A DNA stretch of 48,695 nucleotides, from NCBI GenBank assembly GCA_001304505.1, contig LJUQ01000005.1:1-48695 (forward strand), given 5' to 3'. The position numbers were made by a program, and so were the translations under genes. The DNA comes from Bacteroides sp. SM23_62_1. Its GTDB lineage: Bacteria; Bacteroidota; Bacteroidia; Bacteroidales; SM23-62. The notes beneath the pieces were generated by a model. That model saw only the letters and a list, made by a program, of their open reading frames with translations, was not told where the DNA came from and made no database searches. Numbering within the stretch: the stretch's first letter is position 1; each line of letters begins with the position of its first letter. Positions 9,428 through 16,731 of the stretch are shown in pieces.

Positions 9428-10090
9428 CTAATTGGGGAAATCAGCCCTGTTCAAAATCCGGAAATAAATGTAGTATATTACGAGAGCCTTCAATACCTGG
9501 GTTAGATGAATATTATTGACAGGACAGATCAGATAGAAAATTATACTTATAATAATAGTGCTGCATATCAGTATGTTAATAATTATGATACCATGACATT
9601 CTGAAGCTTGCAAATACTCCCAACTAAATTCAGGGTTTTTTACTAAATCAATAAGTAAACGAACCGAACCGGCCAGGTATAGACCGTTTATTATTATAAA
9701 TACAACCGCCAGTACTATAAAAATAGGACTACTGACAGATTCTGTTAAAACAAAGAGTAAAAAATTAAAAATCGCAATCAAAAGGTGTAAATATATTCGA
9801 CCTGGCAGGACAGGTTTAATCATTATTAGATTATAAAGAAATAGAAAAGGACTGATCAGCAACTCATATAATGAAAAATGTCGTGCATTATTAAAAGCGA
9901 TACATTTATAATGGAGATCCGTTAGCTGAAATAGTATGAGCGAAGATAAGACCAGAAGCAGCAACCCCAGAAAAAAATTAGGGGACACCTTCCATCCGGA
10001 ATTGATAAAAAAGAATATGGAAAGGAAAATACCATGGAATGGAATTACCAGAATGAGTGCCAGGGCTATATCGATGTTTATGGATTGCAT
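9428..10090 (-). CDS. Lone membrane-sensor-like protein resembling the AraC regulator's N-half
   Basis: 220 residues from the preferred start at 10090 (MQSINIDIALALILVIPFHG). An upstream in-frame ATG at 10141 would add 17 residues. About seven hydrophobic segments span nearly the whole protein. The first 70 residues align by eye with the start of the membrane AraC regulator at 10912: IDIALALILVIPFHGIFLSI against NVFAFLILLGVVQGLILSYF, then a shared PN(F/I)F-GLL-LV-S pattern and a F-L-L-FLYN/FSIGPLFYIY segment. It stops before any helix-turn-helix. It follows the barrel gene at 10147 by 56 bp, so the two are probably cotranscribed. It could be a truncated regulator retained as a sensor, an inhibitor, or simply a decayed gene. 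Confidence 0.6.
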   Translation of the reverse strand: MQSINIDIALALILVIPFHGIFLSIFFFINSGWKVSPNFFLGLLLLVLSSLILFQLTDLHYKCIAFNNARHFSLYELLISPFLFLYNLIMIKPVLPGRIYLHLLIAIFNFLLFVLTESVSSPIFIVLAVVFIIINGLYLAGSVRLLIDLVKNPEFSWEYLQASECHGIIIINILICSTIIISIIFYLICPVNNIHLTQVLKALVIYYIYFRILNRADFPN

Positions 10091-10146
10091 AAAAGATAGA
10101 AAGAAAAAGCCGGTAATCAATCTGAATAACCGGCTCTGCAACTTTA

Positions 10147-10776
10147 TTACTTTAATTCAAATTGAACACCTGCTGTGATTGTAACACCCGTAAGATCCTT
10201 ATCGGATACATGAGTTAAGGAAATGTGTTGACTGGCGGGATTAATTCCATTTACCAGCCGGTATCCCAGGCCAAAAATCAAGCTGGTTTTAACACCAAGG
10301 TTAATCTCAGTATTGATTACCGGTTCGATAAAATAAAATCCGGTGCCATAAATATTTCCGAAATTGTCAAACGTACTGGTTTTTGCATTTTCGTAATCTC
10401 TTGTGGAACCGGCACCAAAAGTAAACTGACCACTCATATGGATGATGCTGGCAGGCTTATAAATGTACTTCACCATCATTCCCATGTAGCCATAGTTTAC
10501 TGAAGGGTGGGTGACGTTCAGTGATACAACCATTCCTGCCATCAAAGAATGATTGAATGTAGCACCCGCATACATTCCATATTGAGTTGCAAATTCATCC
10601 TGGATGCCCGCTGTTTTCAGTTCTAAGCCCCATCTAAATCTGGTTACTGTATCATTCCTGAAAACAGAACGGACTTCCTGTGAAAAAAGTGAAGCATTTC
10701 CGGCTAACAGAAGAAATGTTGCCAGAGTCAGGGAAAATGTAACTAATTTTGATTTTAAATAGGTTAAAGTTTTCAT
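10147..10776 (-). CDS. Small outer-membrane beta-barrel protein
   Basis: 209 residues. A long signal peptide (MKTLTYLKSKLVTFSLTLAT, cleavage near LFSQ-E, residue 33) is followed by alternating strands (TRFRWGLELKTAGIQ, YGYMGMMVKYIYKPA, GQFTFGAGSTRDYENA, SLIFGLGYRLVNGI) ending in VTITAGVQFELK, which fits an 8-10 stranded barrel. A 10-9-10 inverted repeat (10848-10876) lies 71 bp upstream of the ATG, directly behind the AraC regulator gene. The same upstream region and the first part of this signal peptide recur, degraded, at 16151-16390. Function unknown; regulation by the neighbouring AraC protein is inferred. Confidence 0.8.
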   Translation of the reverse strand: MKTLTYLKSKLVTFSLTLATFLLLAGNASLFSQEVRSVFRNDTVTRFRWGLELKTAGIQDEFATQYGMYAGATFNHSLMAGMVVSLNVTHPSVNYGYMGMMVKYIYKPASIIHMSGQFTFGAGSTRDYENAKTSTFDNFGNIYGTGFYFIEPVINTEINLGVKTSLIFGLGYRLVNGINPASQHISLTHVSDKDLTGVTITAGVQFELK

Positions 10777-10847
10777 GATGTAAAATTTTGGTTTAACATA
10801 AATTTTACACCAAACATAGGCTTTGCTGATGGATAACAGGGAATTTC

Positions 10848-10876
10848 ATTATAAGCGGATGTTGTTCGCTTATAAT
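10848..10876. promoter_or_regulatory. Operator-like inverted repeat ATTATAAGCG-N9-CGCTTATAAT (site 1)
   Basis: Perfect 10-bp arms separated by 9 bp (GATGTTGTT). It lies between the AraC regulator gene and the barrel gene at 10776. An identical-arm, identical-spacing site occurs at 16356-16384 at the head of the barrel/hydrolase block. Conservation of both arms while flanks have drifted suggests protein binding; the adjacent AraC-type regulator is the natural candidate. Confidence 0.7.
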
Positions 10877-10911
10877 GGCATACATATTCAGGAACTGAAT
10901 CCTCTTAATGT

Positions 10912-12066
10912 TCAGGTCCTGTATTCGGAAGGTGTTTTACCGGTGATTCTTTTGAAGGTTTTATTAAAAGCCGATTTTGAAATATAACCTACTTCTTCAG
11001 CTATTTCTTCAACAGTCAGATGATTGTAATCAGGATTTAACAATAATTTCTCAGCTTCTTTAATACGGTACGTTGCTATAAATTCAAAAAAGGACTGGTT
11101 TAATTTTTCATTAATAACCTGTGAAATATGATGTACCGGAATAAGCAGCTTTTTAGAAATCTGGGATTGGGAGGCAATGTTACTTTTATAATATCTTTCA
11201 TTTTCCATGCAGTCCTTTAATTTCATCAGGATTTCAGCTTTATCTTCCTCACTTAAAGAAGACCTAGCATATTTCTTACTTACTGTAAAAGCAGTGTTCA
11301 GATGTTCTGTGAAAAATCCCGATGACCTGATTACATTCACACTTGTCCCATATATGATGAGAGCCATAAAAGATGATATAAGATAATCACCAATATCACC
11401 ACCCAGAGTAAATGTCACAATAATAAAGATCAGAAAAAGTAAGAATAAAGAAATAGTAAAATTCCGCAGCCAGCTCAGGTTTTTATATCTCCCGGTAAAT
11501 ATTGAGACTTTTTCCATTCTGAAAGAATTAACAATCGATACGAAGGATAGAATATAATATAATGATAATTGAAGCATTGTTATCTCGTCAAGATATTTTC
11601 TTAAATAAAGAGGATCGGTGTTGAAAATGGGATTAATAACTTCATGATCCATGTCCGGGAAATAAGTGTGGGCATACGCATAATATTTATAATCAGCTGG
11701 TTGAACAAAATATAATAGAAGATAGATTGTATAGAAAATAAAAGGCAAAAAATGCAGAAGCTGGATGGTTTTTAATTTCCCTTTTATACTCGAGATAATA
11801 TAGATATAAAACAAAGGCCCGATGCTGAAGCTGAGACTTTCGCTAAAATTATCAAAATATGGGGCCTTAGCCATATACCCCGTATAACACAGGAAAATAT
11901 CCAGGGATATAAGGGAAAATACCAGCATCAACAGGCCTATAAAAATATTCGGCTGGTTTAACCTGTTTTTTTTATTTAGAAAGAAATAAGAAAGAATAAG
12001 ACCCTGGACAACCCCGAGAAGAATAAGGAAAGCAAATACATTAATATTTGGTTCAATTTTAACCAA
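10912..12066 (-). CDS. Membrane-anchored AraC-family transcriptional regulator
   Basis: 384 residues. The N-terminal two thirds (about 8-240) contains seven predicted membrane helices (VFAFLILLGVVQGLILSYFF, IFIGLLMLVFSLISLDIFL, FSIGPLFYIYIISS, LLHFLPFIFYTIYLLLYF, SLFLLFLIFIIVTFTL). The C-terminal 100 residues form an AraC double helix-turn-helix (SQISKKLLIPVHHISQVINE, then FIATYRIKEAEKLLL, LTVEEIAEEVGYISKSAFNK and TFKRITGKTPSEYR). Such 7TM-AraC proteins are common in Bacteroidota and are thought to sense envelope or lipophilic signals. Position between the hydrolase/barrel block and the barrel gene at 10147, all on the same strand, makes them likely targets through the sites at 10848 and 16356. 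Confidence 0.9.
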   Translation of the reverse strand: MVKIEPNINVFAFLILLGVVQGLILSYFFLNKKNRLNQPNIFIGLLMLVFSLISLDIFLCYTGYMAKAPYFDNFSESLSFSIGPLFYIYIISSIKGKLKTIQLLHFLPFIFYTIYLLLYFVQPADYKYYAYAHTYFPDMDHEVINPIFNTDPLYLRKYLDEITMLQLSLYYILSFVSIVNSFRMEKVSIFTGRYKNLSWLRNFTISLFLLFLIFIIVTFTLGGDIGDYLISSFMALIIYGTSVNVIRSSGFFTEHLNTAFTVSKKYARSSLSEEDKAEILMKLKDCMENERYYKSNIASQSQISKKLLIPVHHISQVINEKLNQSFFEFIATYRIKEAEKLLLNPDYNHLTVEEIAEEVGYISKSAFNKTFKRITGKTPSEYRT

Positions 12067-12222
12067 GGTGAAATTCCGGCTTTACCTGAACCAAATTTAT
12101 GAATATTATTTTATACCCTGTATCCGGTTAAGTATGAATTAAACGGAATCCGGGAAATAAATCCGGTTAACGAATTTATTCACCCGTATTTAAAATCTGT
12201 ACAGCAAGAAATTTCCTAAATG

Positions 12223-12264
12223 AACGTGAGTTCGATATATGAAGTGCTATATCGAACTCACGTT
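12223..12264. repeat. Perfect 17-bp inverted repeat hairpin
   Basis: AACGTGAGTTCGATATA (12223-12239), an 8-bp loop, then its exact reverse complement (12248-12264). It lies about 100 bp after the hydrolase stop at 12361 and 155 bp before the AraC start at 12066. No T-run adjoins. It could be a terminator, an mRNA-stabilising hairpin, a binding site for the AraC promoter, or a copy of a dispersed palindrome. Confidence 0.75.
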
Positions 12265-12360
12265 AAATTAAGTTATATCTGAGGAGCAGTGTAATTAATA
12301 AATCGGATAACATGGTTTTTCGTTAAACCGGAACTTCACTTTCAGTTGATTTAGAGGGAT

Positions 12361-13446
12361 TTATAGAGCAGTTGCTACAATTCTATCCACTATACCTATA
12401 TGGTATTCGATTGGTACCGAGCAATCATCATCAACATTGGGTAAAGAAGTTATAACAACCAGCAACTGCCTGGATGGTATGATAAATGCATACTGGCCTC
12501 CGTGTCCCCGGGTAAAATACCAGCCCTTTGAAGGAAAACTCCACCACAAATATCCGAAGGCAAGTTCGCCATCAGCATTGGGCACCTGTACACTCAGCAT
12601 TTCCTGCAACCAATCAGATGGAATAATCTGCCGGTCATGATAACGGCCACTATCGAGGACACATTGGGCAACTTTGGCCAGTTCACGGGGAGTTGTGAGA
12701 ATACCCCACGAACCCATGGTAACACCATCTGAATACCGGTGCCAGTGATAGTTTGTTAATCCTAACGGATCAAATAAAACATCTTTGCCAAATTCATCCA
12801 GCGGTTTTCCGGTAGCCTTCTGGACAATGGCAGAAAGTAAATGTGGATCACTGTCTTTGTAACTGTAGATTGTACCCGGCTGATCATTTAAATCCAGACC
12901 TAATATATAATCAATGCTGTTATCAACCTTATGCCGTTTCAGCAAATCGTTATCCGTACCATTATCGAATGCAATGCCTGATTTCATGGTGAGTAAATGT
13001 TTAATTAAGATACCTTTCTTATCAGGAAACCTGTCTAGATATTCCGGTAAATATTTACCGATGGAGTCATTGATGCTGCCGATATAACCCTGATCGATGG
13101 CAATACCTGTAATAATGGCATTCAACTGTTTTGTGCACGACCAGATGGCATCTATTGCCGTCCTGTCTGCTTCATCTTTCAGATAACATTCAGCCAGTAA
13201 TTTGCCGTTCCTGAACACAAGCAGGCTTTTCATCATCCAGTTATGATCATCCGTATAAACATCCCTGAAAATTTTATCCAGTTGTACCGGATCCATACTT
13301 TCAGAAGCAGGATCCGAAAGAATCCATCCGTCTGAAATGTCAATGGGAGTATAACCCTGGTAAGGTACTTTCATGTCTTCTTCCTTAAAACAGGAAGTGA
13401 GTGCCAGGGATACTGAAAAAATATAAGGCAATATGATCTTTTTCAT
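12361..13446 (-). CDS. AmpC/NylB-like serine hydrolase lipoprotein, copy 1
   Basis: 361 residues. Lipobox LTSC (Cys19) is followed by acidic FKEED, which favours a lipoprotein. Class C beta-lactamase-fold motifs: SxxK in IWSCTKQLNAI (Ser-Cys-Thr-Lys), a tyrosine motif in the YxN position reading YKD within IYSYKDSDPHLLSAI, and a late GHGGQ box (FTRGHGGQYAFIIPS). FDPLGLTNYHWHR and TTPRELAKVAQC fit the COG1680 group that includes NylB-type hydrolases. Likely an esterase, amidase or peptidase on the outer or periplasmic face; beta-lactamase activity should not be assumed. Its start follows the stop of the barrel gene at 13449 by 2 bp, implying translational coupling. A paralogue is at 14310. Confidence 0.85.
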   Translation of the reverse strand: MKKIILPYIFSVSLALTSCFKEEDMKVPYQGYTPIDISDGWILSDPASESMDPVQLDKIFRDVYTDDHNWMMKSLLVFRNGKLLAECYLKDEADRTAIDAIWSCTKQLNAIITGIAIDQGYIGSINDSIGKYLPEYLDRFPDKKGILIKHLLTMKSGIAFDNGTDNDLLKRHKVDNSIDYILGLDLNDQPGTIYSYKDSDPHLLSAIVQKATGKPLDEFGKDVLFDPLGLTNYHWHRYSDGVTMGSWGILTTPRELAKVAQCVLDSGRYHDRQIIPSDWLQEMLSVQVPNADGELAFGYLWWSFPSKGWYFTRGHGGQYAFIIPSRQLLVVITSLPNVDDDCSVPIEYHIGIVDRIVATAL

Positions 13447-13448
13447 GG

Positions 13449-14201
13449 CTACTTAAATTTTGGTTGAATAATAAGTTTTAAGGATTGATTCAGGAATGAT
13501 AGTTTTGGTTCCCTGTAATATCCCATATAATTTATTTCATAGGAAAACAAGAAGCGTGAATTTCCTGCAGGTACCCACCGGATTTCGAGTTCAGAACAGT
13601 TATATTCATTCCAGCTTCCGAAGTGAAGATCCTGGTGAAAATATTTCACAATATCCCCTGCACTCAGGTCCCAGAAATATGGATCGTGGTATTCAGGTTG
13701 CCGTGAGGTAATTCCGAACAATGAAGTATTCAGTGAAAATGCAAACAGTTGTCTCCCAATTTTATGGTTATATTGCATCATTCCACCGAAGCTGTAATGT
13801 GTAAACCAGAATGAATGGCCGCTGTGCAGGTCAGGATTGAATTGATAATTGTAATCGGCTATTAAGGATGGACCGACCATCATATTATTACCAACGATAC
13901 CTTTAAACAGATAGTTTAGATTTACCGGGACAATATTTATGTTCCCGGCAGGAACCGTGCGGGTCTGCAGGTATGTAAAACCGATCAGGGCCTCATAATT
14001 TAACACGCTCCTGTCATTTCGCCATTGATGAGAGAAAACATAACTGAGGCCGGGGCCACGAAACACCAGTCCGTAATTCATCTCTTCTTTCAGCTGCAGG
14101 TAGTTGATGTTCAGACTGTGGGTGTGAGATCTGGTTTTTTGTGATTGGGCATAAGCCGCGAAAAGAAACAGACTCAGAGCGAATAAAATGATCTTTTTCA
14201 T
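13449..14201 (-). CDS. Outer-membrane barrel protein paired with hydrolase copy 1
   Basis: 250 residues with a signal peptide (MKKIILFALSLFLFAAYAQS, cleavage near residue 20). Strand-rich mature part: GLVFRGPGLSYVFSHQW, INIVPVNLNYLFKGI, FAFSLNTSLFGITSRQPEY, ending SLKLIIQPKFK. It is homologous by eye to the barrel gene at 15374, most clearly around RQPEYHDPYFWD against NQPEYNRMYKYD and GDIVKYFHQDLHFGS against EGIVKNFHSDYEFGS. Both are followed immediately by a serine hydrolase gene. Function unknown; perhaps an outer-membrane partner or channel for the hydrolase. Confidence 0.8.
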   Translation of the reverse strand: MKKIILFALSLFLFAAYAQSQKTRSHTHSLNINYLQLKEEMNYGLVFRGPGLSYVFSHQWRNDRSVLNYEALIGFTYLQTRTVPAGNINIVPVNLNYLFKGIVGNNMMVGPSLIADYNYQFNPDLHSGHSFWFTHYSFGGMMQYNHKIGRQLFAFSLNTSLFGITSRQPEYHDPYFWDLSAGDIVKYFHQDLHFGSWNEYNCSELEIRWVPAGNSRFLFSYEINYMGYYREPKLSFLNQSLKLIIQPKFK

Positions 14202-14309
14202 GTTTTATTTTTTATCAGATTTGGTATATAATCAATTTATACTTTGCAAAGAAGTTGTCATATTTTGCGACAATCGGTATTCAACTGAGACCATAATCAA
14301 ATGTGCCAC

Positions 14310-15377
14310 TCAGTTACAGCTGTTTATTATGATACTCATCAATTCACTGGCCTGGTCGAAAAAATCACCGCTTGTATACGGCCAGGCTGTATAGACAACA
14401 ACAAGCTTTTTCGGGGGCACCACCAGCAAAAATTGTCCGCCATGGCCTTCAGCAGCGTAACCTTCAAAAGCCGGTAATATCCAGAAATAATATCCATACT
14501 GGGCCTCGTTAAAATCAGCGGTTACTTTTATACTTGTTGCCAGCGATAAGTATGTGCTGTCTATTATTGATATGTTATCCCATTTCCCGTTCTGCAATAA
14601 GAGTTGTCCTATTTTACCGAAGTCGCGCGGTTTTAAAAACAGGCTGACGGCCCCAAAAGTAGTCCCATCTTTTGCAGATTCCCATTTCCATTCTGTTATT
14701 CCCAGAGGGGAAAACAATTTTTCATTCGCATAATCACTCAGCTTTTTACCGGTTTTCATTTCAATTGCTTTTGATACCAGCTGGGGATCCCCATCTTTAT
14801 ATTTCATGATCATGCCTGAAGGATAAACACTTTCGAGAGACAGCACATATGCTATTGAACTGGAATTTGTTTTATACAGTTCCAATGTATGTGTTCCATT
14901 GTCAAATCCGAGTCCTGTCCGCATGGTGAGAGCATCTTCGATGGAAATTGTTCTTTTATGGATATCCTGGTCGAAGTATTCCGGGTAGATAGAAAAGAGT
15001 TTTTCGGTTAGTGAATCAATTTTCCCCTCATGCACAGCAATCCCTGTCATGATGGAAGTAATTGACTTGGTGCAGGACTGTATGTTTTGTATTGCATCAA
15101 TATCAGCAGCATCATACGGATATGCTTCTGCCACTAATTTATTATTCCGAAAAACAAGCAAGCTTCTGGCCATCAGGTATCTGTCGTCGCTATGAACCAA
15201 CATGTACGCCTGGTCCAGAATGGAGCCGTCCATATTCTCATTTTCAGGATTTGATATTTCCCAACCATCATTCATTACGGATGGTTCGAAACCTCTGTAT
15301 GCAGTTTTAAATGGCTCATCCTTCATGCAGGAGCTTAAAACTGACAGCATTACGATTAATAAATTAACTTTTTTCAT
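14310..15377 (-). CDS. AmpC/NylB-like serine hydrolase lipoprotein, copy 2
   Basis: 355 residues, lipobox LSSC (Cys17) followed by MKDE. The same architecture as the copy at 12361: SxxK in IQSCTKSITSIMTG, YKD in MKYKDGDPQLVSKAI, GHGGQ in AAEGHGGQFLLVVPP, plus FSPLGITEWKWES and LKPRDFGKIGQLLL. The N-terminal stretches also match between copies (YRGFEPSVMNDGWEISNPEN against YQGYTPIDISDGWILSDPAS), showing tandem duplication. The ATG overlaps the stop of the preceding barrel gene by 4 bp (ATGA), the classic arrangement for translational coupling. Substrate unknown. Confidence 0.85.
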   Translation of the reverse strand: MKKVNLLIVMLSVLSSCMKDEPFKTAYRGFEPSVMNDGWEISNPENENMDGSILDQAYMLVHSDDRYLMARSLLVFRNNKLVAEAYPYDAADIDAIQNIQSCTKSITSIMTGIAVHEGKIDSLTEKLFSIYPEYFDQDIHKRTISIEDALTMRTGLGFDNGTHTLELYKTNSSSIAYVLSLESVYPSGMIMKYKDGDPQLVSKAIEMKTGKKLSDYANEKLFSPLGITEWKWESAKDGTTFGAVSLFLKPRDFGKIGQLLLQNGKWDNISIIDSTYLSLATSIKVTADFNEAQYGYYFWILPAFEGYAAEGHGGQFLLVVPPKKLVVVYTAWPYTSGDFFDQASELMSIIINSCN

Positions 15378-16150
15378 CTGAAATAAATTTTAAATCCAAC
15401 CTGGTGTATATTATTTTGAAATGGTAAATTTTCATTTCCCTTAATTCTTAAGTAATCATAAGAATAGCATAAAGCTTGCGTACATTTTGGGTTCAAATGA
15501 AATTGATATTCCATGTGGATAGCTAACCGGAACGCTTTATTGACGCTTCCGAACTCGTAATCCGAGTGAAAATTTTTCACTATACCTTCAAATGTGGAGT
15601 CATCATATTTGTACATCCTGTTATATTCCGGTTGATTAAAAGCTGAAAAAATTGAAAATCTTAAATCGAAGAATAGTATCCCTGATTCAGATAACCGGTA
15701 TAACAGTATATTGTCTGTACCAAGATCGATGTGGTTTGCCCAGTACAGATGGCTTTCGTCCCAGTTCGGGTAGACACTAACATTATACTGCATGTTGATT
15801 TGAGGCCCCAGTACATATGAGATCTCAGACAGGTTAAATATTTTGAATAAATACCGGTAACTTCCGGATAAATGGGCGTTTGCCGTGGCAGATAAATCTT
15901 CATATGCAGTTTTTGCCCTTGACCATTTAATACTGATGTCGAAATCAGAAATATTTTTGCTTCCCAGGCAGTGCTGATAAGAAATTCCGGTTATCAGACC
16001 GGAATGCACTTTTGCGTGAAGATTTTCCTCTTTTAACTGGTTAACACCAAAGATGAGCTGTAAGCTGTTCCGTTGTAACGAATTAACAGGCACCTGAGCA
16101 AAAACATTTGCTCCAAGAAGAAGAAATAAGATTATAATGCTGCGTTTCAT
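15374..16150 (-). CDS. Outer-membrane barrel protein paired with hydrolase copy 2
   Basis: 258 residues from the ATG at 16150, which gives a clean signal peptide (MKRSIIILFLLLGANVFAQ). The frame is open further upstream to 16393, but that part is a degraded copy of another gene's leader, so it is excluded. Strands include LQLIFGVNQLKEENLH, FFDLRFSIFSAFNQPEY and AFRLAIHMEYQFHL, ending HQVGFKIYFR. Homologous to the barrel at 13449. First gene of the minus-strand block, with an operator-like repeat at 16356 and a 4-bp overlap with the hydrolase downstream. Confidence 0.8.
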   Translation of the reverse strand: MKRSIIILFLLLGANVFAQVPVNSLQRNSLQLIFGVNQLKEENLHAKVHSGLITGISYQHCLGSKNISDFDISIKWSRAKTAYEDLSATANAHLSGSYRYLFKIFNLSEISYVLGPQINMQYNVSVYPNWDESHLYWANHIDLGTDNILLYRLSESGILFFDLRFSIFSAFNQPEYNRMYKYDDSTFEGIVKNFHSDYEFGSVNKAFRLAIHMEYQFHLNPKCTQALCYSYDYLRIKGNENLPFQNNIHQVGFKIYFR

Positions 16151-16288
16151 ATTTAAGTTTTTAGTGTTATAACTAACTATAGTGCGGCTGACTCTTGACG
16201 CTCCTGCCATTTCCGGTAGCAGAAATAGATCAACAAATGTCAAAGAGATTTTCATTGATTTTGATTTGAAATTATTTAGTGTTTTCAT
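16151..16288 (-). pseudogene. Vestigial signal-peptide leader of a barrel gene
   Basis: From an ATG at 16288 the frame reads MKTLNNFKSKSMKISLTFVD then LFLLPEMAG, clearly related to the start of the barrel gene at 10776 (MKTLTYLKSKLVTFSLTLAT). After about 30 residues the similarity ends, and the frame runs without a stop into the real barrel gene at 16150. The upstream DNA is homologous too, including the operator. It may still be translated as an N-terminal extension, but it would spoil the signal peptide. Best read as a remnant left by promoter duplication. Confidence 0.55.
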
Positions 16289-16355
16289 GATAAAAATTAT
16301 TGAACATGAATTTTGAAACAAACATAAACTTTGTTTACCAACAGCAGGGAATTCT

Positions 16356-16384
16356 ATTATAAGCGGACAGTATTCGCTTATAAT
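16356..16384. promoter_or_regulatory. Operator-like inverted repeat ATTATAAGCG-N9-CGCTTATAAT (site 2)
   Basis: Same perfect 10-bp arms and 9-bp spacing (GACAGTATT) as the site at 10848. It lies 67 bp before the vestigial ATG at 16288 and about 205 bp before the barrel ATG at 16150. The neighbouring text GCAGGGAATTC against ACAGGGAATTTC, and AATTTTGAAACAAACATA against AATTTTACACCAAACATA, shows the whole promoter region is duplicated. Confidence 0.7.
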
Positions 16385-16393
16385 AGCGCACAT

Positions 16394-16664
16394 GAGCTTT
16401 AACGTAAGGTGTTGATAGTTAAATAAATAATATTATTCGGGTATTCCAGGTAAATCGGGACAGGCGGGCTTATCTGCTTTCCTCAGTGGTATTGAATGTC
16501 CGGTTGGAAACCGGCCTCACTTAGGCAATAAAAACAGACAACGAACTGACAACTGACAACTTTTTTTTTAGCCTTAGCCTTGCCCTGTGAAATAATTTTG
16601 TTTTGCAAAATTGCCAGCCTGATCAGGGCTTGCATTTCACAAAGCGAACCTTAGCCCTTTTCAC
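16394..16664. other. Gene-free gap with palindrome and repeat phrases
   Basis: Together with the promoter block after it, this fills the 338-bp divergent gap between the barrel locus and the second TPR gene. It holds the palindrome TCCGGTTGGAAACCGG (16499-16514) and the phrase GCCTTAGCCTTGCCCTGTG (from about 16571), which also occurs in similar form near 1050-1070 upstream of the first TPR gene. No coding sequence seen. Confidence 0.6.
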
Positions 16665-16711
16665 TATTTGATTTTAAATTTGAATTAACTTATTTTTATA
16701 CAGTCAAACCT
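16665..16711 (+). promoter_or_regulatory. Second copy of the 47-bp TPR-paralogue promoter block
   Basis: Matches 1442-1488 at 43 of 47 positions (TATTTGATTTTAAATTTGAA ... TCAAACCT) and ends 20 bp before the ATG at 16732, the same distance as the first copy. Flanks differ more, so selection on this block is plausible, though recent duplication is an alternative. Confidence 0.6.
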
Positions 16712-16731
16712 GACTAAAATTCCTCACTCTC

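Noticed and set aside
12361-15377. Antibiotic-resistance beta-lactamases
   Set aside because: The fold motifs fit, but the YxN motif is changed and the closest remembered group is NylB/esterase-like; resistance is not supported.
16151-16393. Long N-terminal extension of the barrel gene at 15374
   Set aside because: It runs through the operator palindrome and a degraded leader, and would bury the signal peptide that starts at 16150.
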